Assembly (NCBI RefSeq): GCF_026241205.1
Contig: NZ_JAPFQM010000001.1
Span: forward strand, 1-64,000
Source of the DNA: Thermomicrobium sp. 4228-Ro
GTDB lineage: Bacteria > Chloroflexota > Chloroflexia > Thermomicrobiales > Thermomicrobiaceae
Direction of reading: 5' to 3'
Length of the DNA stretch: 64,000 bases
Positions 57,407-64,000 of the stretch are shown in pieces. Below the pieces are notes generated by a model. It did no database searches and was not told the DNA's origin. It worked only from the letters and a program-made list of their open reading frames with translations. The number at the start of each line of letters is the position of its first letter. The first letter of the stretch is position 1. Both the position numbers and the translations under genes were made by a program.

Positions 57407-58138
57407 TTAGCCGTGGCCGGGGAGTACGCGAGCCACGAGCGGTGTGACACGCTGGAACGCTTCAGCGTAGCGGATGTCCTTGATGCCGGATATACGGCGG
57501 GCGTGATTGGCGCGACGCTCGCCGAGTTCGGCGTAATACCGTTGCAAGTACTGCTGAGAAGCCATGACCTGCATGGCAGCGAGCTTCTTCTCCCATACCG
57601 GCGTGATGTCGACGAACATGTTGGGGACAAAGCCGCATAGTTCCGGCTGGTGCGGTTCGAAGTAGTACAGAGGTGGTGGCTCGACAGTCTCGAAGGCGCT
57701 GGCAACGCCGGCGCCGGAAGAGAGCAGGCGAGCCTGCTGCACCGCCTGATTGGCCACCGGATGATCTGGATTGAAGGGATCGACCGGTGTGTGCGTGATG
57801 ATCGCTTCAGGACGGAATTCGCGGATCAACTGCGCGAGGCGCTCCGTCGCTTCCCTGTCGACCTGGAGAGGGTAATCGCCGAGGTCGTAACACAGGAAGC
57901 GTGCCCCGATCGCTGCAGCGGCGCGCTCAGCCTGTTCGCGCCGGATCGCCTTCACCCGTTCGACGGTTTGACCCGGTTCCTTCCATAGTTCTCCGGATTC
58001 TCCGCGTTCACCGTAGGAGAGTGCGAGGACGATCGCTTCCCCGCCGTTCGCGGTGACCGACGCGATCACACCGGCTGCGCGCCAGACGAAGTCCGCAGCG
58101 TGTGCGCCGACGACCAAGAGGCGCTGTACTCCTTTCAT
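57407..58138 (-). CDS. PIG-L-family protein, GalB-like 4-oxalomesaconate hydratase
   Basis: 243 aa. The zinc site is H13, D16 (GAHAADFVWRAAG) and H126 (DPFNPDHPVAN). The AHAAD form, instead of the AHPDD of deacetylases, and the following LSYGERGES...LWK are what I recall for the GalB-type hydratase of gallate catabolism. Other supporting segments are FEPHQPELCGF and YYAELGERRANHAR. It would hydrate 4-oxalomesaconate to CHA, the substrate of the next gene's aldolase. ATG at 58138 overlaps the amidohydrolase stop by 4 bp. Confidence 0.75.
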   Translation of the reverse strand: MKGVQRLLVVGAHAADFVWRAAGVIASVTANGGEAIVLALSYGERGESGELWKEPGQTVERVKAIRREQAERAAAAIGARFLCYDLGDYPLQVDREATERLAQLIREFRPEAIITHTPVDPFNPDHPVANQAVQQARLLSSGAGVASAFETVEPPPLYYFEPHQPELCGFVPNMFVDITPVWEKKLAAMQVMASQQYLQRYYAELGERRANHARRISGIKDIRYAEAFQRVTPLVARVLPGHG

Positions 58139-59061
58139 TCGTCCCTCCCCGTCGCGAGTCGCACCGTATTCCGCACTGCCATCGTCCGGATGTCGTCCTC
58201 GCTGAAGCCCGCCTGGAGGAGACGATCGGCGAAGAGTGCGAGACCATCTTCGACCGGTGGGTTATCCGGTTGGCCGAGATCGGTACTGAGTACGACACGG
58301 TCCGGTCCGACCGCACGGATGTGCGCGAATGCTGTCTCCCAGGCGACCTTGCCGCTGTACAGCGGCGTGAAACAGTGCTCCATGTAGGCGCCCAACTCGG
58401 CCAGCGCGAGCTGATCCTCGACTGAAAGCGCTTGCGAGGGGAAATCGGGGTGCGTCACGACGATGTGGCGGACACCTTCCTCCCGTGCCGCCTTCACGAC
58501 CGCGACGATTTCGTCCCGGCCGAGATGACCCGTCGCGAGCACGAGGCCGTGCCGGGCGATGATGCGGAGAACGGCACGAAGTTCGGGCACCACCTGTCCG
58601 TCTGGTCCGAGAACCTCGACCGGTGGTACAGCAAAACCTGCCTCGCGCATTTCGCGTTGCAGACGTGCCCAATACGGGAGTTTCGTACCGGGTGCCGCGT
58701 GCTCCAAATGCCGCCGCTCGTTCGCAGCGTCGACAGTCGGTAACCAGACGATCCTCGCTCCTTCGCGCGCGGCGATTTCGACCGCGAGCGGGTTCAACCC
58801 GCCGACAGCCCGGTTGAGCGTGATCGACCCGAGGACCTGGACTCCGGGAACGGCTGCGCGAGCCACCGCAGCTCGCTCGGCGGTCGGTACGTAATGCGAC
58901 TTGATGACATAGCCTGCCAAACCCACCTCGAGAAAGCGACGGGCGAGGTCGATATCGTCGATCCGCCGCGGCATGACATCGGGACCCGAGTGGACGTGGA
59001 GATCGTATGCTCCTCGGACGAGTTCGCGTGCCCGCTCCGATGGGGTCGGGTGCATGGTCAT
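58135..59061 (-). CDS. Amidohydrolase-superfamily protein
   Basis: 308 aa. Metal-site residues of a TIM-barrel amidohydrolase are visible: D20-L-H22-V-H24, K54/H56, H179 (LATGHLGRDE), H204 (VVTHPDFPSQ) and D261 (STDLGQPDN). In aromatic pathways, superfamily members act as pyrone/lactone hydrolases (LigI), OMA hydratase (LigJ) or decarboxylases (LigW). This one is not close enough to name. First gene of the four-gene unit, preceded by an extended -10 promoter; AAGGGTGAAGA is the ribosome binding site. Confidence 0.72.
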   Translation of the reverse strand: MTMHPTPSERARELVRGAYDLHVHSGPDVMPRRIDDIDLARRFLEVGLAGYVIKSHYVPTAERAAVARAAVPGVQVLGSITLNRAVGGLNPLAVEIAAREGARIVWLPTVDAANERRHLEHAAPGTKLPYWARLQREMREAGFAVPPVEVLGPDGQVVPELRAVLRIIARHGLVLATGHLGRDEIVAVVKAAREEGVRHIVVTHPDFPSQALSVEDQLALAELGAYMEHCFTPLYSGKVAWETAFAHIRAVGPDRVVLSTDLGQPDNPPVEDGLALFADRLLQAGFSEDDIRTMAVRNTVRLATGRDE

Positions 59062-59154
59062 TCTTCACCCTTTCGCTTCAGACTGTTCGCTACGAGACAC
59101 GACCCTCCGGCAGGGTAGTGGCACTGCTGGTCGACCGGAGTCTTTTCGTCCTGC

Positions 59155-59163
59155 ATTGTAGCA
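59155..59163 (-). promoter_or_regulatory. Extended -10 promoter for the amidohydrolase unit
   Basis: Minus strand TGC-TACAAT (59163-59155), about 95 bp before ATG 59061. No good -35, as expected for an extended -10 promoter. Lies between the SBP terminator and the first gene. Confidence 0.45.
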
Positions 59164-59201
59164 CACGGTATGCCAAGTTTTACTCCTGAAACAAGAAGCC
59201 T

Positions 59202-59225
59202 CGGGCCGGTACCGCGACCGGCCCG
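59202..59225 (-). terminator. Terminator after the substrate-binding-protein gene
   Basis: 9-bp stem CGGGCCGGT/ACCGGCCCG (59202-59210, 59217-59225) with 6-nt loop, followed on the minus strand by AGGCTTCTTGTTT. It sits 21 bp after the SBP stop codon. Confidence 0.7.
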
Positions 59226-59245
59226 GGCTCGCTGTCGGACGCCGG

Positions 59246-60403
59246 TTACAGTTGTTTGGCCGCGTTCTCGACGAAGCTGAAGTCAACCAATTGTTCGACA
59301 GGTACGGTGCGCTGGATCTTCCCGCGCTGTTGCCACAGTTGCTGGGCCTCGGTGATCTTCGCGACGTCGAACATGCCGTTTTCGGAAACCCCCGGCCAGG
59401 TCATCTGCTCGTACAACGCATCGTCCTTGAGCGGTGTCCGGTTCTTGAGGATCTGTACAACCTCCGCACGGGTTTCGGGATCCTCCAGCGCCTTTAGGTA
59501 GTACCGAGCACCCTTGAGATACCCAACCAGGAACGCTTCGAGCAACGGGCGATCCTGTACCATCGGCGGTCCGGCCACGATAACGGAAATCGGAAAGTTG
59601 TCGCCGATGATGTCGATCAGCTCGTCGCCAGCGACGATTGGTACACCGGCGCCCAGCTGTTTCGTCGCAATTGTCGCATAGGGCTCTACCAACTCCGCAG
59701 CGTCGACAGCGCCGTTCTGAAGCGCCGCTGGCATATCGGGGAGTCGAATAAGCTGCATCTTGATGTCTTCCAGGGTCAGTCCGCCGGACTCGAGCACGAG
59801 CTTGAGTTCGAGCAGATCGATCCCCGCGTCACTCGGCATGGCGAGCGCGCGACCGCGCAAGTCCGCGACGGTTCGGACTCCCTGGTCGTACAGCTCCTTG
59901 CGGACCGCATAGGCGTGGTAGACGTTGCCGCGCTCGAGAGCTCCTTCGCCCGCGACGATCGTGACATCAACTCCTTGTAGCTTCGCGTTGACGAGCGCTG
60001 CGACGATGGCTCCGCTGAAGAGGTGCAAGTCACCCACAGCCAGGAGGGGGATCACTTCTCCTGGCGTGCCTTGCGTGGTGACCAATTCGACGTCGAGGCC
60101 GGCTTCGCGGAAGAATCCCTTCTCTACTGCGATGTAGTTGCCAGCCTCCTCCGTCGCGAGCGCGACGCGCATCTTGAGCTTCCGCGTCTGCACTACAGTG
60201 GGGGCCGCAGTCGGCGTTGCGGCAGCTCCAGTCGTTGGCGTAGGGGCGGCAGCTGTTGGACTTGCAGCCGGTGCTGCGGCGGTCGGCGTTGCCGGTGCCG
60301 GCGTTGGCGTCGGCTCGGCACCGCCGCAGGCGGTCAACAACGCACTGGCGGCCGCTCCAGTAGTGATGAGGAACAAACGACGACGAGTCATAGACGTGCG
60401 CAC
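59246..60403 (-). CDS. ABC transporter substrate-binding lipoprotein (NMT1/SsuA-like)
   Basis: 385 aa from GTG 60403 (AGGAGGG upstream). Lipoprotein signal TRRRLFLITTGAAASALLTAC with lipobox Cys26, then a Thr/Pro/Ala-rich linker (29-69). The binding domain is of the nitrate/sulfonate/HMP type: LATEEAGNYIAVEKGFFREAGLDVELV, VGDLHLFSGAIVAALVNAKLQGVDV, VADLRGRALAMPSDAGIDLLELKLVLESGGL and GAVDAAELVEPYATIA. No permease or ATPase gene is in the window. Position between the demethylase and ring-cleavage genes suggests an aromatic-acid or related ligand. Confidence 0.85.
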   Translation of the reverse strand: MRTSMTRRRLFLITTGAAASALLTACGGAEPTPTPAPATPTAAAPAASPTAAAPTPTTGAAATPTAAPTVVQTRKLKMRVALATEEAGNYIAVEKGFFREAGLDVELVTTQGTPGEVIPLLAVGDLHLFSGAIVAALVNAKLQGVDVTIVAGEGALERGNVYHAYAVRKELYDQGVRTVADLRGRALAMPSDAGIDLLELKLVLESGGLTLEDIKMQLIRLPDMPAALQNGAVDAAELVEPYATIATKQLGAGVPIVAGDELIDIIGDNFPISVIVAGPPMVQDRPLLEAFLVGYLKGARYYLKALEDPETRAEVVQILKNRTPLKDDALYEQMTWPGVSENGMFDVAKITEAQQLWQQRGKIQRTVPVEQLVDFSFVENAAKQL

Positions 60404-60792
60404 CGTATGCCCTCCTCACGTGATCTCGAACCATCTCCTCGCTTCTCGTGGTCCTGAACTCTCGGTGTTCTCGCTACAGAGACCGGTGATCCCGAGAGGA
60501 ACATCTCCATTTGGTCACAACAACCGCGTGTGTTCTCTTGCTGGGTAATAAAGTGCTAAGTCACCATGCAAGAGCTATCGGAGTATACAATAGAAAACAC
60601 GTACCTGTGTTAGGTGTTCGGATATTCTGAACACAAAAGCAGCCCATCTCTGCCTTCATACTAGTGATCCAATGAAGCTGTGTCAAGATGCTGTCATGCT
60701 ACGGACCTGTAGCGAGGGCATGAAGCGGCCGTGCCACGACGCGCTCGCTGACGTCGGTACACCGTGACGTAGCTGCGCGGCCGGATGATGGA
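60404..60792 (-). promoter_or_regulatory. Promoter, palindrome and long leader upstream of the substrate-binding gene
   Basis: AT-richer non-coding stretch. On the minus strand TTGACA (60686-60681), 17-bp spacer, TAGTAT (60663-60658) is a near-consensus promoter with start near 60651. GTGTTCGG-ATATT-CTGAACAC (60614-60634) is a near-perfect palindrome (7 of 8 pairs) at about +17 to +37, a repressor-type position. A second short repeat AACAC-N6-GTGTT lies at 60596-60611. The remaining leader to GTG 60403 is about 250 nt. I see no gene in it. Confidence 0.7.
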
Positions 60793-60833
60793 ACGACCCC
60801 GCTGCCCCTCGGAGGACGGGGCAGCGGGGTCGT
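60793..60833 (-). terminator. Hairpin terminator after ligM
   Basis: 16-bp perfect stem ACGACCCCGCTGCCCC with GGGGCAGCGGGGTCGT (60793-60808, 60818-60833), 9-nt loop, 17 bp after the ligM stop. No T-run on the minus strand, so strength is uncertain, but the stem is the longest in the window. Confidence 0.65.
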
Positions 60834-60850
60834 GGGACGATCAGGGAACA

Positions 60851-62251
60851 TCAGCTCTTCTGTCGCGATCGGCGCACCTGCTCGCGGTAGCGGCGGGCAG
60901 GCTCGGCGTACGGCACGGGGCCGACGGTAACCCACACGTCGGTCTGCACGTGCCGCTCCACCGAGGGCTTGCGTGACCCACCGTTCGGCTCACCCCACAC
61001 GATGCGGAGCCGCGTGCCTTCCTTGGCGTACTCCTGGTCGATCGTCGCGAGGGAAAGGATACGCTCCTCGTTGGAGCTGAAGCCGGTCCACATCGAAAAC
61101 CCGACGACTTCGCCGGCATCGTTGAGGACCGCGTCGTACATCCAGGTGGCGTACTGGGCCAGCGGCAGGTCGAAGTACTTGTAGCGCTGCCCCTTGGGCT
61201 TGGTGACCAGGCTGGAGAGCACCCGCGCTGCCTCGTCCGGATCCCAGACCAGCGTCACCTTCTTGCGGTGCGGCTGGTCCTTCAGCCGCTCCAGCGCAGC
61301 CCGCCCAACGAAGTCGTGGTCGAACTTGATGAGGCGCCCATACCCCAGATCCCACGGCGTGAGGTAGTAGTCCTCGATGTTGGGGCTGACGAAGCTTCCA
61401 CCCAGTGAGCCGACCGCCTCGTAGGCGTTGGCTGGCAGCCACTCGCGGTACCGCTGCAGCTCCGGGCTGGTGTAGATCGCCGGCAGCGGGTTCGGAATCC
61501 AGCCCGACTCGAGCCCGTTCGTCGCGTATGCCCGAGAACCGACCTGACGCAGGCCGAACTCCTTACCGGCCTCGAGGATGGCGGCCTTGACGGCGGGGCC
61601 GTCGGCGAAGTCACCGAAGAACTCGGCGCCGGAGACACCGCTCATGCCGTGGTGGAGGAGTCCGACGGTTTTACCCGCGATCTGGACGCGGGTGAAGTGG
61701 AAGAAGGGGATCTCCGGGGGTGGGCCGCCGAGCAGCTTCTCCAGGACCTTGGGGGCGTTGGGCCCCTGGATCTGGAAGCGGAAGGTCTTGCGTGGCTTGT
61801 GGGGATCGGCGACCGACCACTCGTCGCGCTCGTCGGTGACGTTGGCCCCGCTCGTCTCGGCATGGAACTGTACCCAGTTGTGCGCGCTCGGCCGTCCCAC
61901 AAGCTGGAAGGTACCGTCTTCAAGATAGAAGAGAATCACGTCGCCGATGATGTACCCCTCTGGCGAGACCGGGATGTACTGCTTGGCCTGGCCGGGCTCG
62001 AATCCCTCGAAGGAGTTGATGCCGAGCTGGCGCAGGAGGGCGAAGGCGTCGGGGCCGCGGAGGAAGAGGTCGGTCATGTGGTAGGAGAGGTCGAAGAGGC
62101 AGACGGTCTCGCGCCAGGCGTGCTGCTCGTCGCGCCAGTTGGTGAACTCGGGGGGCACGACCGGATAGACCCGTGCACCCGTCTGGTTGTTGTACAGGTA
62201 CTCCTGAATGTTTGGTGCCTGATCGAACACCTCTTGGAGATTCCTGGCCAT
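60851..62251 (-). CDS. ligM: LigM-like THF-dependent aromatic O-demethylase (GcvT fold)
   Basis: Transfers the O-methyl group of methoxylated aromatic acids (vanillate, 3-O-methylgallate) to tetrahydrofolate. 466 aa, close to LigM (about 470) and much longer than glycine-cleavage T protein (about 365). VYPVVPPEFTNWRDEQHAWR, INSFEGFEPGQAKQYIPVSPEGYIIGD, SAHNWVQFHAETSG, GSRAYATNGLESGWIPNPLPAIYT, SNIEDYY-type SPNIEDYYLTPWDLGYG, and VWGEPNGGSRKPSVERHVQ match what I recall of Sphingobium LigM. It lies 57 bp downstream of fhs; the pairing with formyl-THF synthetase is also known in SYK-6. Confidence 0.85.
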   Translation of the reverse strand: MARNLQEVFDQAPNIQEYLYNNQTGARVYPVVPPEFTNWRDEQHAWRETVCLFDLSYHMTDLFLRGPDAFALLRQLGINSFEGFEPGQAKQYIPVSPEGYIIGDVILFYLEDGTFQLVGRPSAHNWVQFHAETSGANVTDERDEWSVADPHKPRKTFRFQIQGPNAPKVLEKLLGGPPPEIPFFHFTRVQIAGKTVGLLHHGMSGVSGAEFFGDFADGPAVKAAILEAGKEFGLRQVGSRAYATNGLESGWIPNPLPAIYTSPELQRYREWLPANAYEAVGSLGGSFVSPNIEDYYLTPWDLGYGRLIKFDHDFVGRAALERLKDQPHRKKVTLVWDPDEAARVLSSLVTKPKGQRYKYFDLPLAQYATWMYDAVLNDAGEVVGFSMWTGFSSNEERILSLATIDQEYAKEGTRLRIVWGEPNGGSRKPSVERHVQTDVWVTVGPVPYAEPARRYREQVRRSRQKS

Positions 62252-62308
62252 CCCTCATTCCTCCATTCAGGCAAACCACTGACCGCGTCGCAGCCTGTCA
62301 CGACCCAC

Positions 62309-63964
62309 TCATGAGACACCGAGGATGTTGCCGTGCTCGTCGATATCGATCTGCGCTGCCCGCGGCTTGCGTCCCAGCCCCGGCATCGTCTGGATGTCGT
62401 TGAGGAGCACGACGACATACCCCGCTCCTGCGAAGAGCCGAAGCTCTCGCACCTCGACGGTGAAACCTTCCGGGCGTCCGAGCAGATTAGGATCGGCACT
62501 GAGCGATATCGGTGTCTTCGCCATGCAGACTGGCAACTTGTCGTAGCCATGGCGGGCCAGTTCCTCGAGTTGCCGGCGCGCAGCTGCGCTGAAGTGCACC
62601 CCAGCTGCACCGTAGATCGTTCGGGCGATCGCTTCGACCTTCTGCTCGAGGGGCCAGTCGAGCTCATAGACCGGCTTGAATGCTGGTTCACTGGCAGCTG
62701 CTCGCAGCACGGCCTGGGCTAGATCGATCCCGCCTTCACCGCCACGGCTGTAGACCTCGACGACAGCCGCGTCGCTCGCGCCCGCATCGATCGCAGCCTT
62801 ACCGACCAGCTCGAGTTCACGAGAAGTGTCGCTGGGGAACCGATTGATCGCGACGACTGCCGGGACACCGAAGGTCTTCAGGTTCTCGATGTGCTTGATG
62901 AGGTTGGGTAAACCAGCTTCGAGCGCCGCAAGATCTTCGCCTCCCTGCTCGACCTCGCGGACACTCTTGCCACCCTGTACCTTGAGCGCACGTACCGAGG
63001 CGACGAGCACCGCGGCATGCGGGGCGAGGCCGCTCGAGCGACACTTGAGGTGGAAGAACTTCTCTGCACCGAGATCAGTACCGAAACCGGCCTCGGTAAT
63101 CACGACGTCGCCGAGTCGGGTGGCCAGCATGTCGGCGACGACCGACGAGGTTCCCGTTGCGATATTCCCGAAGGGGCCCGCGTGGACGAGGGCAGCGGTT
63201 CCCTCGCTCGTTTGCACGAGGTTCGGCTTGAGTGCGTCGACCAAGAGTGCTGCCATAGCTCCAGCTGCTCCTAAGTCATCCGCGGTTACCGGTTTCCCGT
63301 CCCAGGTGAAGCCGACGACGATCCGCCCGAGACGCTGGCGGAGATCGCGGTAGTCGCGAGCCAGCGCCAGGATGGCCATGACCTCCGAGGCTGGTGTGAT
63401 ATCGAACCGTGTCAAGCGGACGGTACGGGCCGACTCCCCCAGACCCAGGACGAGCTGGCGCAGCGCCCGGTCATTCAGATCGATCACGCGGGGCCACGTG
63501 ACCGTACGGGGATCGAGTGTGGTCGTTCCCTGGTAGAGTGCGTTGTCGAGGACGGCAGCGAGAAGGTTGTGTGCGACCGTGACGGCATGGTTGTCGCCGG
63601 TGAAGTGGAGCGCGAGATCGGGGAAGGGGTGCAGCTGCGCCGCACCGCCACCGGCGCCCGCACCTTTAGTCCCGAAGACGGGTCCCATCGACGACTGCCG
63701 TACCGTGATGATCGAGCGGAGGCCGAGACGTCCGAATGCCTGGCCGAGCCCAACCGAGACGGTCGTCTTGCCCTCGCCGAAGGGGGTCGGCGTGATACCC
63801 GTAACCAGAACGTACCGAGCGCGGGGAGGCCCGAGACGCTCGATGGCCTCGAGACGGACCTTTGCTTTGTAGGGGCCGTAGAGTTCGAGTTCCTCGGGGT
63901 GCAGGCCGAGTTCACTCGCGATGTCACTGACCGGTCGCAGCTTAGCGAGCTGCGTTCCGCCCAT
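62309..63964 (-). CDS. fhs: Formate-tetrahydrofolate ligase (LigH-like)
   Basis: ATP-dependent synthesis of 10-formyl-THF from formate, or the reverse under catabolism. 551 aa from ATG 63964 (GGAAAGGAG upstream; 63985 is an alternative). ATP site TPTPFGEGKTT at 58-68, QSSMGPVFGTKGAGAGGGAAQ, FTGDNHAVTVAHN, TEAGFGTDLGAEKFF and NRFPSDTSRELELV are standard. Directly ahead of ligM on the same strand; in methoxyaromatic catabolism it would process C1 units released by demethylation. Confidence 0.95.
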   Translation of the reverse strand: MGGTQLAKLRPVSDIASELGLHPEELELYGPYKAKVRLEAIERLGPPRARYVLVTGITPTPFGEGKTTVSVGLGQAFGRLGLRSIITVRQSSMGPVFGTKGAGAGGGAAQLHPFPDLALHFTGDNHAVTVAHNLLAAVLDNALYQGTTTLDPRTVTWPRVIDLNDRALRQLVLGLGESARTVRLTRFDITPASEVMAILALARDYRDLRQRLGRIVVGFTWDGKPVTADDLGAAGAMAALLVDALKPNLVQTSEGTAALVHAGPFGNIATGTSSVVADMLATRLGDVVITEAGFGTDLGAEKFFHLKCRSSGLAPHAAVLVASVRALKVQGGKSVREVEQGGEDLAALEAGLPNLIKHIENLKTFGVPAVVAINRFPSDTSRELELVGKAAIDAGASDAAVVEVYSRGGEGGIDLAQAVLRAAASEPAFKPVYELDWPLEQKVEAIARTIYGAAGVHFSAAARRQLEELARHGYDKLPVCMAKTPISLSADPNLLGRPEGFTVEVRELRLFAGAGYVVVLLNDIQTMPGLGRKPRAAQIDIDEHGNILGVS

Positions 63965-64000
63965 CAATCGGCTCCTTTCCCTCACTCAGCAACCGAGCCG

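Overview
The window is high-GC bacterial DNA with very tight gene packing. A near-complete S10-spc-alpha ribosomal super-operon, a class II ribonucleotide reductase, a fused AroK-AroB and many Chloroflexota-like proteins suggest a thermophilic member of Chloroflexota, class Thermomicrobia, probably Thermomicrobium or a close relative. This assignment is inference from protein character, not from a database search.

Layout. Positions 1-18617 (+) run from the end of tuf (EF-Tu) through rpsJ-rplC-rplD-rplW-rplB-rpsS-rplV-rpsC-rplP-rpmC-rpsQ-rplN-rplX-rplE-rpsZ-rpsH-rplF-rplR-rpsE-rpmD-rplO-secY-adk-map-infA-rpmJ-rpsM-rpsK-rpsD-rpoA-rplQ-truA-rplM-rpsI, closed by a hairpin terminator. 18691-21334 (-) carries a sugar-isomerase-like protein, a P1-family peptidase and an MBL-fold hydrolase. 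21507-28091 holds nrdJ, hsp20 (-) and a packed stress-type group: ribosome hibernation factor, sigma factor, nicotinate phosphoribosyltransferase, a TreT-like glycosyltransferase and a DksA-like protein. 28093-31549 has a new 51-aa membrane protein gene, rsfS, three tRNA genes (CAT, Gly, Leu), a kinase-phosphatase and an 880-bp non-coding stretch with strong hairpins. 31810-38080 (-) contains a TolB-like lipoprotein, murE, a FemAB-like protein, a HEAT-repeat protein and an unrecognised 540-aa/45-aa gene pair with its own promoter.

38143-50099 is ordinary metabolism: ROK kinase, EamA transporter, moeA, mdh, aroKB-mtnA-ahcY-metK (aromatic precursor plus SAM recycling), a nucleotide-sugar reductase, a formyltransferase and a YggX-like protein. 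50124-55507 has an ATP-grasp ligase, a divergent mannonate dehydratase/SDR pair around a palindromic operator candidate, tRNA-Asp and a CapA-type lipoprotein.

The most interesting part is 55691-63964 (-). It encodes formate-THF ligase (LigH-like) and a LigM-like THF-dependent aromatic O-demethylase. A promoter region with a palindrome and an ABC substrate-binding lipoprotein follow. A four-gene unit comes next: amidohydrolase, GalB-like hydratase, RraA/GalC-like aldolase and type I extradiol dioxygenase. Together they look like a route for taking methoxylated (lignin-derived) aromatics, moving the methyl group to folate, cleaving the ring and yielding central metabolites. No mobile element, CRISPR array or rRNA gene was seen.
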